Shown: positions 1 to 8,610 of the stretch, one piece after another | Layout: each line of letters opens with the position of its first letter | Position numbering within the stretch: position 1 is the stretch's first letter | Source of the DNA: RQOF01 sp964461135 | GTDB taxonomy: Bacteria > Calditrichota > Calditrichia > RBG-13-44-9 | Assembly: GCA_964461135.1 (NCBI GenBank) | Contig: CAYWTB010000009.1 | Span: forward strand, 35,951-99,950 | Direction of reading: 5' to 3' | Length of the DNA: 64,000 bases | Translations under genes and position numbers: made by a program | The notes under the pieces: model-generated | What the model was told of the DNA's origin: nothing | The model's input: the letters and a program-made list of their open reading frames with translations, nothing else | Database searches by the model: none

Positions 1-331
1 TCCCTGTAATACCGATTATTTTCAGCTTACGATCCGGATTATGGAAAAATAACCGGGCAATCCGAGACAACGCTCTTCTGGTACTGTTTACAGTTACAAT
101 AGTCGATCCGGCAAGATCTGTTTCCTGTTCAACAAAAAATACACGCGCTCCTTTTTGGTAGGCGTGATGGACAAACCGGTGTCCGTCTGTGCGAAAACCA
201 GGGATGGCCACAAAAGCATGATCCTTTTCCACTTTCCTGGAGTCATACTGGATATCTGCAACGAAGCGGTCCAGCGGTCCGGAGACTTCCTTTACATTAA
301 TTTTTCGCAGCATGTCAGCCAATTTCATCAT
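1..331 (-). CDS. murE: UDP-N-acetylmuramyl-tripeptide synthetase MurE, N-terminal part (cut by window edge)
   Basis: MurE adds the third amino acid of the peptidoglycan stem to UDP-MurNAc-L-Ala-D-Glu in the cytoplasm. Only the first 110 codons are present; the gene runs off the left end of the window. Seen: the Mur ligase N-terminal domain with DSRKV near residue 29 and the FVAIPGFRTDGH stretch, then IIGITG at the edge, which is the start of the ATP-binding GxxGTNGKTT loop. The start codon ATG at 331 overlaps the ftsI stop as ATGA, so translation is probably coupled to ftsI. The position directly after ftsI in a dcw cluster supports MurE over other Mur ligases. The substrate (diaminopimelate or lysine) cannot be read because the C-terminus is missing. 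Confidence 0.9.
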   Translation of the reverse strand, partial: MMKLADMLRKINVKEVSGPLDRFVADIQYDSRKVEKDHAFVAIPGFRTDGHRFVHHAYQKGARVFFVEQETDLAGSTIVTVNSTRRALSRIARLFFHNPDRKLKIIGITG

Positions 332-2460
332 GACGGTTTCAATACCAGTTTGACTTTCTCATTATTTAAAATCCGGCTGCCTGGTTTTGGCTGCTGGCTC
401 ACCACGATTCCATGTCCATTATAATCAGGCGTAATATCAATTAGGGACAGCATGGTCAGTGCTTCTTTCAGAGACAACCCGGTAAGAGCCGGCATAATTT
501 TTTCACTTATGGGTGATTCGTCGTCCACATACAGAATAACACCGGTCAGGCGCCCGTTCTGGCGGATTTCTTCCTGGCGGATAACTTGGCTTCCTCCACC
601 TTTCACCGATACCTCCAGATTCATCTGATGTAGGACTTTCAATGCCACATTTTTCTCCAGTTTTTCCAGATTTGGAATTACCACTTCTGAAGAATCCCGG
701 GAATCTGCTCTCCGTGCAATGGTGATGCCCTGCTCAACCGAATAAATACTCATAATTCTGCGGGAAATTTCCCGGAACACCGGAGCTGCCACAACTCCTC
801 CATAATACTGTCCCTTAGGATCACGGATCATGATGAGGAGAGCAAAGCTGGGAGCCTGGCTGGGAAAATAGCCTACAAAAGAGGCCAGATGTCTTCGGGA
901 ACTATGAGTTGCTTTTTCCATATCATAAAGCTGGGCCGTACCGGTTTTACCTGCAATACTAACATTTTCAAGGGCGGCCTCTTTGCCGGTACCCCTATCA
1001 ACAACCCCCTCCAGCACGCCTGTCATGAGGCCGGCGGTTTCTTCCGATATCACCCGCCTGATAATTTCCCCCCGGTTTTCTGATGACGGCTTCCCGCTAT
1101 ATCCGGATATGGATTTTAGGGTATAGGGTTTCATCAGTTTTCCTCCGTTGGCGACCGCCGCATATGCCGATAACAGTTGCAGGGGAGTAACACCAATCTC
1201 ATAACCGAAACTCAGGAAAAGATGGGTAGTTTTGGAAAATTTATCCACAGAACTTAAAATACCGGCACTTTCCCCCGGCAGATCAACACCGGTGGGCATG
1301 CCAAAACCAAAATTGCGGATATATTTAAACAGTATTTCCCTCTTTAACTTTTCGGCTATCTTGACCACACCAATATTACTGGAATTCTCAAAAATCCGGC
1401 GAGCAGTTAACCAGCTGTATTTGGTATAATCTCTGAAGGTATGGGTAAAAAGACGGTAATTTCCATTTTCACAGAAAAAGATCTCCCGGTCCAGATTCAG
1501 ATTCAGATGTTCCAGAGCCGTTGCCAGAGTAACTATCTTAAAGGTCGAACCGGGTTCGAACGCATCACTCACCGCCCTGTTCTTCAGGGTAGCAGGGGGA
1601 TATTGACTGGGCCGTTCCGGATCAAAAAAAGGATAATTGGACAGGGCCAGAATTTCACCACTGCGGGGATTCATCAGAATGGCAATACCATCCTGGGCGT
1701 CACATTTTTCAACTGCCCGCTTTAATTCATCGTCCAAAATCGTCTGGTAATCAATGTCCAGCGTCAGTGTAATATCCAGCCCGTCGATAGATTCTTCACC
1801 CGGATAATCCAGATCCGGCAGCTGGGTTCCCAGGGCATCCTTCTGCAGGATCATCCAGCCCGGTTTGCCCTGCAGAAAGTCGTTGTACTGGTATTCGATT
1901 CCCCCCAGAGGATTATTATCCACATCACAGAAACCCAGAACCTGTGCAGCATTAAATTTATAGGGATAAACACGCAAAAACCGTTTTTCCAGTATAATTC
2001 CGGGATTTTTCGACTCTTTTATTTTCTTCACTTGTGAAGGTAGCATTTTATGAGCCAGGAAAACAAAATCTTGATTACTGTGCAGTTTGCTTTCCAGGAC
2101 AGACCTGGGGATTTGCAGTGATGCATTAAGCAATTCCAGGGCTGCGGACCGGTTTTTCAGCCACTTCCCTGAAACGGCCACTGAATAAAGCAACACATCC
2201 TTTGCCAAAACACGCCCCTTGCGGTCCATAATGGTACCACGGCGGGCAGGAACCACATGGCGATTCTCCATATTTTGGCGCCTTTTTTCCTCATAATAGT
2301 CATGTTTCACAATCTGCACGTGCACCAGTTTTACCCCCAGCATCACGAAACAGGAGAAGATCAGCAGAAAAATGAATCCCCGCCGGAAATTCACTCTAGC
2401 CCCACCACCAGACTGGTGCTGAGGGGGGTAATTCCGATATTTTTTATTTTTTCCTTTCAT
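328..2460 (-). CDS. ftsI: Penicillin-binding protein FtsI/PBP3-type transpeptidase with two C-terminal PASTA domains
   Basis: Septal peptidoglycan transpeptidase anchored in the inner membrane. The 710 residues show a basic N-terminus, one membrane segment at about 29-47, a PBP dimerisation domain (RRGTIMDRKGRVLA near 73), and a transpeptidase domain with the catalytic motifs STFK (Ser305), SSN (360-362) and KTGTA (505-509). Two PASTA repeats follow (about 590-645 and 650-710). PASTA domains are uncommon on FtsI of Proteobacteria but usual on SpoVD-like and many FCB-group enzymes. It overlaps ftsL by 17 nt upstream and murE by 4 nt downstream, so the dcw genes are one operon. Confidence 0.95.
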   Translation of the reverse strand: MKGKNKKYRNYPPQHQSGGGARVNFRRGFIFLLIFSCFVMLGVKLVHVQIVKHDYYEEKRRQNMENRHVVPARRGTIMDRKGRVLAKDVLLYSVAVSGKWLKNRSAALELLNASLQIPRSVLESKLHSNQDFVFLAHKMLPSQVKKIKESKNPGIILEKRFLRVYPYKFNAAQVLGFCDVDNNPLGGIEYQYNDFLQGKPGWMILQKDALGTQLPDLDYPGEESIDGLDITLTLDIDYQTILDDELKRAVEKCDAQDGIAILMNPRSGEILALSNYPFFDPERPSQYPPATLKNRAVSDAFEPGSTFKIVTLATALEHLNLNLDREIFFCENGNYRLFTHTFRDYTKYSWLTARRIFENSSNIGVVKIAEKLKREILFKYIRNFGFGMPTGVDLPGESAGILSSVDKFSKTTHLFLSFGYEIGVTPLQLLSAYAAVANGGKLMKPYTLKSISGYSGKPSSENRGEIIRRVISEETAGLMTGVLEGVVDRGTGKEAALENVSIAGKTGTAQLYDMEKATHSSRRHLASFVGYFPSQAPSFALLIMIRDPKGQYYGGVVAAPVFREISRRIMSIYSVEQGITIARRADSRDSSEVVIPNLEKLEKNVALKVLHQMNLEVSVKGGGSQVIRQEEIRQNGRLTGVILYVDDESPISEKIMPALTGLSLKEALTMLSLIDITPDYNGHGIVVSQQPKPGSRILNNEKVKLVLKPS

Positions 2461-2818
2461 ATCTCAATAGTTTTCTTTGACTTACAAAGATCTTAACGGG
2501 AGGTTCCCCCGGCACAAACATGTTCAGTTTCTTCTTTGCCATGGCAGGTACTTCACGCTCCAGAGAATTCCGGAGACTTTCCAGCCGGCTGTTTTCGGCA
2601 TTAAGAGCCAGCACCTGCTGATTCAGTTTATCAATTTCCTGCAAATAGGAACGGATTTTAACATTTTTCCATTGAAACAGAATGAAGAAAACCGTTAAAA
2701 GCAGCAATCCGATAAAAAGACCGAACGCTGATAAAAAATTATAAGCTGCCCGGGAAGCACCCATACGCACCCGGTAAAGCATCTTTATCTGTTTCTTCTG
2801 GTTGGACCGGTAAATCAT
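2444..2818 (-). CDS. ftsL: Cell division protein FtsL-like
   Basis: Small bitopic divisome protein expected to form a complex with FtsB and FtsQ. The 124 residues have a short cytoplasmic N-terminus, one membrane segment at about 30-50 (SAFGLFIGLLLLTVFFILF), and a leucine-rich coiled coil after it (IDKLNQQVLALNAENSRLES). FtsL is poorly conserved in sequence, so the call rests on topology plus its place between rsmH and ftsI. It overlaps rsmH by 4 nt (ATGA) and ftsI by 17 nt. A basic C-terminal tail (SQRKLLRYERKK) is unusual for a periplasmic end. Confidence 0.8.
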   Translation of the reverse strand: MIYRSNQKKQIKMLYRVRMGASRAAYNFLSAFGLFIGLLLLTVFFILFQWKNVKIRSYLQEIDKLNQQVLALNAENSRLESLRNSLEREVPAMAKKKLNMFVPGEPPVKIFVSQRKLLRYERKK

Positions 2819-3765
2819 ATAATTCCCCTGAAAGGCATAATTTTTTCCGCCGCTCTCAGCCGGGCGCTCCTGCTGCGGGGATTGGCCTCAATCTCCTCCA
2901 CAGCCGGTCTTACCGGACGGCGGGTCAATACCCGCATCTCAGATTCTTTATCACAGATACATTGGGGAAAATCCGGTGGACAGATACAGTCGGTTTCTTT
3001 ATAACGGAAAAATTCCTTCACGATGCGGTCTTCCAGTGAATGATAGGAAATAATGACCATGCGGCCTGATTTTTTCAAACACTGATAGGCTTTTTCCAGC
3101 GCCATTTTCAGTCTTTCCAGCTCATTATTGACTTCAATCCGCACCGCCTGGAATATCCGGGCGAGGGTTTTATTAATAAACACCGGTGGAACTGCAGATC
3201 TTATGACGGTGACCAGTTGGCCGGTGGTTTCAATCCGCCCCTGCCGGCGGGCTTCCACAAGTTTACGGGCAATGATGCGCCAGCGATGTTCCTCACCATA
3301 TACCCGGAAAATTTCTTCCAGTTTTTCACGGGGATAATCATTTATAACCGTAGCTGCAGATAATTTGTTTTCCGGATTGAAGCGCATATCGAGCGGTCCG
3401 TCCATTTGAAATGAGAAACCTTTTTCCTTCCGGTCAATCTGAAATGATGATATTCCTAAATCAAACAGGAATCCATCCGCCGGTAATAAATTTTCTTCCA
3501 GCAGCAAAACATCCAATTGATCAAAATAGACGTGACGGCAAATTTTATTATCGAACCTCTTCAGGCGCTGCTGCGCGAAGTGAAGTGCATCGGGATCCGA
3601 ATCAATACACAACAGCATGCCCCTTCCGTTCATTTTTTCCAGAATCAATAGTGAATGTCCGCCACCACCCGTTGTACAATCCACATATATTCCGGCCGGA
3701 TCTGAAATAAGAAAATCCACAGCGGTTTCAGCCAGAACCGGCTCATGGAAATAATTTTGTCGCAT
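2815..3765 (-). CDS. rsmH: 16S rRNA (cytosine(1402)-N(4))-methyltransferase RsmH (MraW)
   Basis: Methylates N4 of C1402 in the 16S rRNA P-site using S-adenosylmethionine. The 316-residue length is normal. The SAM-binding motif VDCTTGGGGHS sits near residue 28. FLFDLGISSFQID and the conserved ILIISYHSLEDR-type motif (here VIISYHSLEDRIVKEFF) follow, and a C-terminal RPVRPAVEEIEANPRSRSARLRAAE segment matches the family ending. It lies 19 nt after mraZ and overlaps ftsL by 4 nt. Confidence 0.97.
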   Translation of the reverse strand: MRQNYFHEPVLAETAVDFLISDPAGIYVDCTTGGGGHSLLILEKMNGRGMLLCIDSDPDALHFAQQRLKRFDNKICRHVYFDQLDVLLLEENLLPADGFLFDLGISSFQIDRKEKGFSFQMDGPLDMRFNPENKLSAATVINDYPREKLEEIFRVYGEEHRWRIIARKLVEARRQGRIETTGQLVTVIRSAVPPVFINKTLARIFQAVRIEVNNELERLKMALEKAYQCLKKSGRMVIISYHSLEDRIVKEFFRYKETDCICPPDFPQCICDKESEMRVLTRRPVRPAVEEIEANPRSRSARLRAAEKIMPFRGII

Positions 3766-3784
3766 ATAACCAAATGACTTTTAT

Positions 3785-4231
3785 TTAAAAATCCAGAAAA
3801 CCAGACAGATGCTGGTACTGTGTTTCGTCTTTCTGTAAAAATTTATCCAGTTCCGTGGGATTCCAGATCTCAATTTTTTTTCCGGTTCCAATGACCACCA
3901 CATCCTTCACCAAACCTGCATACTGGATGAGTTCCCCTGGTATATTTATGCGACCTTGTTTATCGACTTTCTGGTGTGATGCATGATAATTTATTCGCCG
4001 GTTAAGAATACGCCGCTCAACTGCATCGGTAACTTTTTCCTCAAGCTCATTAACCTTACGGCGCCATTCATTAATCGGGAATATGGCGATATAACGCTCA
4101 GTACCCCGGGTAAGGATGAAAACCTTTTCCCCATCCTCATACTTTTGTGTAATTTCCCGGAATCGGGCCGGCAGATTGATCCTGCCCTTCGCGTCCAGCA
4201 CATTGGTGTATCGGCCAAAATATTCTTCCAT
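3785..4231 (-). CDS. mraZ: Transcriptional regulator / division protein MraZ
   Basis: First gene of the dcw cluster. MraZ forms a ring oligomer and binds repeated TGGG-type boxes in its own promoter. The 148 residues contain two AbrB-like MraZ domains, each with a DxxGRI(N)xP signature (LDAKGRINLPARF near 13 and DKQGRINIPGEL near 92). The start ATG at 4231 is preceded only by a weak AGAAG. Upstream lie a promoter and two putative MraZ boxes, so autoregulation is likely. Confidence 0.95.
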   Translation of the reverse strand: MEEYFGRYTNVLDAKGRINLPARFREITQKYEDGEKVFILTRGTERYIAIFPINEWRRKVNELEEKVTDAVERRILNRRINYHASHQKVDKQGRINIPGELIQYAGLVKDVVVIGTGKKIEIWNPTELDKFLQKDETQYQHLSGFLDF

Positions 4232-4272
4232 GGATATCGAGCGCTTCTTTTAGTGTAATTTGATGGAAAATG

Positions 4273-4289
4273 CCCCACTTTAAACCACC
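4273..4289 (-). promoter_or_regulatory. Putative MraZ-binding boxes
   Basis: On the minus strand GGTGG and GTGGGG lie with their GTGG cores exactly 10 bp apart, between the mraZ -10 element and start codon. MraZ operators in other bacteria are TGGG-like boxes repeated with about one helical turn spacing. The position suggests repression of the dcw operon by its first gene product. Only two boxes are visible, so this is an inference from spacing and context. Confidence 0.5.
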
Positions 4290-4294
4290 AGTAT

Positions 4295-4322
4295 ATTATA
4301 ACAAAAAATCCTTCAAATGCAA
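4295..4322 (-). promoter_or_regulatory. Probable promoter of the mraZ/dcw operon
   Basis: On the minus strand TTGCAT (4322-4317) and TATAAT (4300-4295) are separated by 16 bp. The -10 element is a perfect match to the sigma-70 consensus and the -35 matches at three positions. Transcription would start about 55 nt before mraZ. Confidence 0.55.
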
Positions 4323-4423
4323 GAATTAACTTTTATTTTTTAATTTTTTTTAGGAAAAGTAAATGCGGATGGGATAGATAGTCTAAATAATTAAATTACA
4401 TTTATTTAGATGTAAAATATGAA

Positions 4424-4440
4424 CCGCCAATTGCTGGCGG
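4424..4440. repeat. Small hairpin in the queA-mraZ spacer
   Basis: CCGCCA and TGGCGG form a perfect 6-bp stem with a 5-nt loop. AT-rich sequence follows on both strands, so it could assist termination downstream of queA on the minus strand. Function is not established. Confidence 0.35.
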
Positions 4441-4452
4441 CAAAGCAAAATA

Positions 4453-4507
4453 TTAAAAAATGATTCCCGGAAACAACTCTGCATTGCGGTACCGCTGCCC
4501 CGGGAAT
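4453..4507 (-). terminator. Probable terminator after queA
   Basis: On the minus strand ATTCCCGG (4507-4500) pairs with CCGGGAAT (4470-4463). The loop contains a further GCGGTACCGC palindrome, and the stem is followed by a T-rich tract (4462-4453). It lies 23 nt after the queA stop and separates the queA-ruv genes from the mraZ promoter. Confidence 0.5.
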
Positions 4508-4529
4508 ACACCATTAAAACCGGCACTTC

Positions 4530-5603
4530 CTAATGAATAAACATGGCGTCGCCGTAACTGAAAAAGCGGTATTTGTTTTCAACCGCTTCCCGGTATGCCT
4601 TTTTAATCAGATCCAGGGATCCGAAGGCCGCAACCAGCATGAGAAGGGTGGAAGCGGGAAGATGAAAATTCGTCAGCAATTTATTAACCACTCTGAACTC
4701 ATAAGGGGGGTAGATGAATTTATCGGTCCAGCCTCTGGCGGAACGGATAAATCCGTGATGGTCACTCAGGGATTCCAGGGCCCGGACACAGGTGGTTCCC
4801 ACCGCCACCACTGAACCGCCTTCCTGCCGTGTTTTATTGATAAGGCTGGCAGTTTCCGTATCAATTTCATAGTATTCGGAATCCATCCGATGACGACTGA
4901 TATCCTCTACTTTTACCGGTCGGAAGCTCCCCACCCCGATATGCAAGGTTACATAGGCTAACTTAATCTCTCTTTTCTCAATTTTCTGCAGAAGAGGATT
5001 AGTAAAGTGCAGGCCGGCGGTGGGTGCGGCAACGGCACCCGGTTTGCTGGCATATACCGTCTGGTAATACTCCTGATCCCGGCTCTCGGGATGCCGTTTA
5101 ATATAGGGCGGTAAGGGCATACTACCGATTTTGTCCAGAATCTGCAGTATATTCCCGTTGGTGTCGAATTCCACAATGCGACCGCCGGATAGGGTATTAT
5201 CCACCACGTCGCAGGACAGATTTTCATCGAACAAAATTTTATTTCCGATGCGGATCTTCCTGGCCGGCTTCACCATAACTTCCCACAGATTTCCTTCCAG
5301 GTTGCGCAGCAGAAAAACTTCCACCTGGGCGCCGGTACGGTCTTTTCGACCGAACAGGCGTGCCGGAAAAACCCGGGTATCATTCAGAACCAGACAATCT
5401 CCCGCATTTAACAAATTGGCTAAATCGGCAAATTTCTGATGTTTTATGGCACCAGTGGCCCTGTTCATCACCATCAAGCGGCATGAATCCCTTTTTTCCA
5501 GAGGATATTGAGCAATAAGTTCCTGCGGCAAGTCGTATTCAAAATCTTCCAGCCTGTATCGTAGATTATCTATAGAATCAAAATAATTTTTCTTGGAATC
5601 CAT
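4530..5603 (-). CDS. queA: S-adenosylmethionine:tRNA ribosyltransferase-isomerase QueA
   Basis: Transfers and isomerises the ribosyl moiety of AdoMet to preQ1 in tRNA, giving epoxyqueuosine in the wobble position. 357 residues; conserved YDLPQELIAQYP near 25, LNDTRVFPARLFGRK, PGAVAAPTAGLHFT and LPASTLLMLVAAF are all present. The N-terminus is about 15 residues longer than typical (usual start near RYRLEDFEYDLP); the chosen ATG overlaps ruvB by 26 nt. The next enzyme of the pathway, QueG, is encoded about 7 kb away on the other strand. Confidence 0.95.
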   Translation of the reverse strand: MDSKKNYFDSIDNLRYRLEDFEYDLPQELIAQYPLEKRDSCRLMVMNRATGAIKHQKFADLANLLNAGDCLVLNDTRVFPARLFGRKDRTGAQVEVFLLRNLEGNLWEVMVKPARKIRIGNKILFDENLSCDVVDNTLSGGRIVEFDTNGNILQILDKIGSMPLPPYIKRHPESRDQEYYQTVYASKPGAVAAPTAGLHFTNPLLQKIEKREIKLAYVTLHIGVGSFRPVKVEDISRHRMDSEYYEIDTETASLINKTRQEGGSVVAVGTTCVRALESLSDHHGFIRSARGWTDKFIYPPYEFRVVNKLLTNFHLPASTLLMLVAAFGSLDLIKKAYREAVENKYRFFSYGDAMFIH

Positions 5604-6600
5604 AATTCTTCATATTGTAGTTAAAATGTTCATAGGCTAATTTGGTTGCCACTCTCCCCCGTGGAGTTCTTTTTAAGAATCCCTCCTGAATTAAAAAAGG
5701 TTCATACATTTCTTCAATAGTCTCGCTTTCCTCGGCCACCGCGACGGCAATGGTATTCAGGCCAACCGGACCACCGCTATATTTTTCAATTATGGTCAGC
5801 AGAATACGTTTATCCATATCATCCAGACCCCGGTTATCGACTTCCAGCAGTTTCAGGCTTTGATCAGCCACCTCTTTGCGGATAATCCCATCGGCCCTGA
5901 CCTGGGCAAAATCGCGCGTGCGGCGCAGCAGCCGGTTGGCAATACGAGGGGTTCCGCGGGAACGCCGGGCAATTTCCAGGGCGCCTTCATCATCAATTTT
6001 GACATCCATAATGCGGGCAGAACGCAATACGATCTTTTTCAGATCATCTGCCCGGTAATAATCCAGCCGGGAAACCACCCCGAAACGCGCCCGCATAGGC
6101 GAGGTTAACAGGCCTGCCCGGGTGGTTGCGCCGATCAGGGTAAAGGGCGGTAGTTGGATCTGAATGGATCTGGCATTGGGGCCCCGGTCAATCATAATAT
6201 CAAGCCGGAAATCCTCCATGGCGGAATAGAGATACTCTTCCACAATATTATTAAGGCGATGGATTTCATCAATAAACAATACGTCATATTCTTTCAGGTT
6301 CGTCAGTATGCCAGCCAGATCTCCGGCCTTATCCAGAACCGGCCCGGAGGTGGTTTTAATGTCTACAGACAGTTCGTGGGCAATAATATGTGCAAGGGTG
6401 GTTTTTCCCAGGCCGGGAGGACCATAAAGCAACACATGGTCCAGCGCCTCGGACCGTTGACGCGCGGCTTCAATATAGATTCCCAGATTCTCTTTGACCT
6501 TCAGCTGTCCGACAAAATCGGACAGATTCTGAGGTCGCAGACTTATATCAATTTCCTGCTCATCCCCGAGCGGCCGTGGATCAATAATATCGTTTTTCAT
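5578..6600 (-). CDS. ruvB: Holliday junction branch migration ATPase RuvB
   Basis: Hexameric AAA+ motor that drives branch migration with RuvA. 340 residues with Walker A GPPGLGKTTL near 61, Walker B FIDEIHRL, sensor IGATTRAGLL, arginine-finger region MRARFGVV, and the C-terminal winged helix ending in GFLKRTPRGRVAT. Followed downstream by queA with a 26-nt overlap; ruvA lies 3 nt upstream, so the two subunits are co-translated. Confidence 0.98.
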   Translation of the reverse strand: MKNDIIDPRPLGDEQEIDISLRPQNLSDFVGQLKVKENLGIYIEAARQRSEALDHVLLYGPPGLGKTTLAHIIAHELSVDIKTTSGPVLDKAGDLAGILTNLKEYDVLFIDEIHRLNNIVEEYLYSAMEDFRLDIMIDRGPNARSIQIQLPPFTLIGATTRAGLLTSPMRARFGVVSRLDYYRADDLKKIVLRSARIMDVKIDDEGALEIARRSRGTPRIANRLLRRTRDFAQVRADGIIRKEVADQSLKLLEVDNRGLDDMDKRILLTIIEKYSGGPVGLNTIAVAVAEESETIEEMYEPFLIQEGFLKRTPRGRVATKLAYEHFNYNMKNYGFQEKLF

Positions 6601-6603
6601 TGA

Positions 6604-7203
6604 TTATACTTCCTGCAGAACATATTTAATCAGATCTTCAATGGATATATCTTTGCCGCGATTTTTTATCACTTTCTCGATTCGGCTTTTTGCATCGTTC
6701 TGTTTATAACCCAGAGTAATCAGGGCGCGAAGCGCCTCATTAAAGCGATCCCGTTCAGGCAAAGAAAGGGCGGATGTTGCCACGAAAGCGACTCCTGCCG
6801 GTAACATTATCTTCTCTTTCATTTCCAGCAGCACCCGCTGGGCAGTTTTTTTACCGACCCCCGGTATTTTTGTCAACAGATCCGCATCATCACTCACAAT
6901 GGCCTGCTGAAATTCTTCCACCGAAAGCCCTGAAAGTATGGTCATTGCCAATCGTGGTCCAATTCCGCTGACCGAAATTAATTTTCGGAAGATTTCCCGC
7001 TCACCTTCAGTAAAAAATCCGTAAAGTTGTAAGGCATCTTCTCTTACATGAAGATGCGTTAAAAGCTCAACCTCCTGTTTTTCTTCACCGATATTACGGA
7101 AGGTATTCAGGCTGATATACACACCCAGACCTATTCCCTGTACATTTATCACACAAAAAGTAGGAGATTTCCGTGAAACAGAGCCTCGTACCGATTCAAT
7201 CAT
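6604..7203 (-). CDS. ruvA: Holliday junction DNA-binding protein RuvA
   Basis: Tetrameric four-way junction binder that loads RuvB. 199 residues: N-terminal OB-fold with GVYISLNTF and LHVREDALQLYGF, two helix-hairpin-helix motifs (ISGIGPRLAMTILS near 79 and IPGVGKKTAQRVLLEMKEK near 114), and a C-terminal domain III that contacts RuvB. The ATG at 7203 is preceded by GGGAAAT. A 121-nt AT-rich spacer separates it from ruvC. Confidence 0.97.
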   Translation of the reverse strand: MIESVRGSVSRKSPTFCVINVQGIGLGVYISLNTFRNIGEEKQEVELLTHLHVREDALQLYGFFTEGEREIFRKLISVSGIGPRLAMTILSGLSVEEFQQAIVSDDADLLTKIPGVGKKTAQRVLLEMKEKIMLPAGVAFVATSALSLPERDRFNEALRALITLGYKQNDAKSRIEKVIKNRGKDISIEDLIKYVLQEV

Positions 7204-7324
7204 ATTTCCCGATACTTTCCGTTAAATATAATCCAAAATATTGTGAATGCAACCGCTTGTTGCAAAATTGGCCAAATTTAATGAAATTTACATAATTTTT
7301 ATCAGATTCTTCTGATAATGTAGT

Positions 7325-7816
7325 TTACCTGCTGTAATATTTGCTCATTTTCTGCCGGTGAAAATGGCAGATGGCTACTGCCAGCGCATCGGCTGCATCT
7401 TCCGGATGTGGGATTTCATCCATCCCAAGAATATTCCGTACCATGGACTGGACCTGCGGCTTGGATGCTGCACCCATACCAACCGTGGACAATTTTATTT
7501 CCCGCGGAGAATATTCAAAAACCGGTATTTTTTGTGCGGCGGCGGCTACAATCGCCACTCCACGGACATGCCCCATAATAATTGCGGTCTTCTTATTCAG
7601 ATGATAAAAAATATCCTCAATGGCACAGGCATCAGGTGTGTATACAGTGACGATTTCACTGATCTTCTCATAAATTGACAGTAGACTTTCTGAGAAGGAA
7701 ACCCTGGCAGCTTTTCTTATCCCCCCATAGACGATGTGATGCAGAGAATTATCCTGCTCTTCCACCACACCGTATCCGGTCATGCTTAAACCGGGATCTA
7801 TTCCTAAAACTCTCAA
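7325..7816 (-). CDS. ruvC: Crossover junction endodeoxyribonuclease RuvC
   Basis: Dimeric Holliday-junction resolvase. 163 residues with the RNase H-like fold and all four acidic catalytic positions visible: GIDPGLSMTGYG (Asp7), CAIEDIF (Glu), and HPEDAADALAVAICH near the C-terminus. The start is TTG at 7816; an AAGGA Shine-Dalgarno overlaps the yebC stop codon, which favours this start and implies coupling to yebC. Confidence 0.96.
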   Translation of the reverse strand: MRVLGIDPGLSMTGYGVVEEQDNSLHHIVYGGIRKAARVSFSESLLSIYEKISEIVTVYTPDACAIEDIFYHLNKKTAIIMGHVRGVAIVAAAAQKIPVFEYSPREIKLSTVGMGAASKPQVQSMVRNILGMDEIPHPEDAADALAVAICHFHRQKMSKYYSR

Positions 7817-7825
7817 GTAAAATCC

Positions 7826-8578
7826 TTATTCGTCTTGCATTTTTTCCATGATGCTCTCATCAATGTCAAAGTTAGCAAACACATTCTGAATATCATCATT
7901 GTCTTCCAGGGCATCTATTAATTTAAGCATCTGAATGGCAGGTTTATCAGTCAGTTCCACCATATTCTGCGGTATCATAGTAATTTCTGCATTTTCTATA
8001 TCAATACCGGCATCTTCCAGGTAGGAGCTTACTTTATGGAGATCCTCAAACTGAGTATAAATTTCGTAAAAATCATCTTCCACCTTAAAATCATCCGCTC
8101 CACCCTCAATGGCCTTCAGCATCAGTTCGTCTTCATTATACTTCTTTCTGGGGACCCTGATGAGCCCCTTTTTCTCAAAAATCCAGCTGACGCTGCCGGA
8201 TTCTCCCAGATTTCCCCCGTATTTACTCAAAATATGGCGTGTTTCCGCCACGGTCCGGTTCCGGTTATCTGTGGTGGCGATAATATACATTGCTACTCCG
8301 CCCGGCCCGTAACCTTCAAATGTCACATCTTCATAGACCACACCGGGAAGTTCTCCCGTTCCTTTAAGGATGGCATTTTCAATATTTTTCGCCGGCATGT
8401 TCTGAGCCTTGGCATTCTGAACGGCCGTCCTCAGACGGGGATTGGTATCAGGATCTCCTCCGCCTATACGGGCGGCAATGGTGATTTCTTTAATAAGCTT
8501 GGTAAATATCTTTCCGCGTACTGCATTCTGGCGTTCTTTACGAAATTTGATGTTAGCCCATTTAGAATGACCGGACAT
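7826..8578 (-). CDS. yebC: YebC/PmpR-family regulatory / translation-associated protein
   Basis: YebC-family proteins were described as transcriptional regulators and, in some members, as factors that relieve ribosome stalling. 250 residues from MSGHSKWANIKFRKE, the invariant family start. The reading frame is open 7 codons further up, but ATG 8578 is preceded by GGAGGT (8588-8583) at 4-nt spacing, so this start is preferred. Conserved RIGGGDPDTNPRLRTAVQNAKAQNMP, GGNLGESGSVSWIF and a C-terminal acidic domain are present. Placing yebC next to ruvC is a widespread arrangement. Confidence 0.96.
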   Translation of the reverse strand: MSGHSKWANIKFRKERQNAVRGKIFTKLIKEITIAARIGGGDPDTNPRLRTAVQNAKAQNMPAKNIENAILKGTGELPGVVYEDVTFEGYGPGGVAMYIIATTDNRNRTVAETRHILSKYGGNLGESGSVSWIFEKKGLIRVPRKKYNEDELMLKAIEGGADDFKVEDDFYEIYTQFEDLHKVSSYLEDAGIDIENAEITMIPQNMVELTDKPAIQMLKLIDALEDNDDIQNVFANFDIDESIMEKMQDE

Positions 8579-8610
8579 AAATACCTCCACATCTATCAAA
8601 TATTTTAGTT

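Noticed and set aside
3991..4278. 95-aa minus-strand frame over mraZ
   Set aside because: It is an alternative frame of mraZ; mraZ itself has both AbrB-like motifs.
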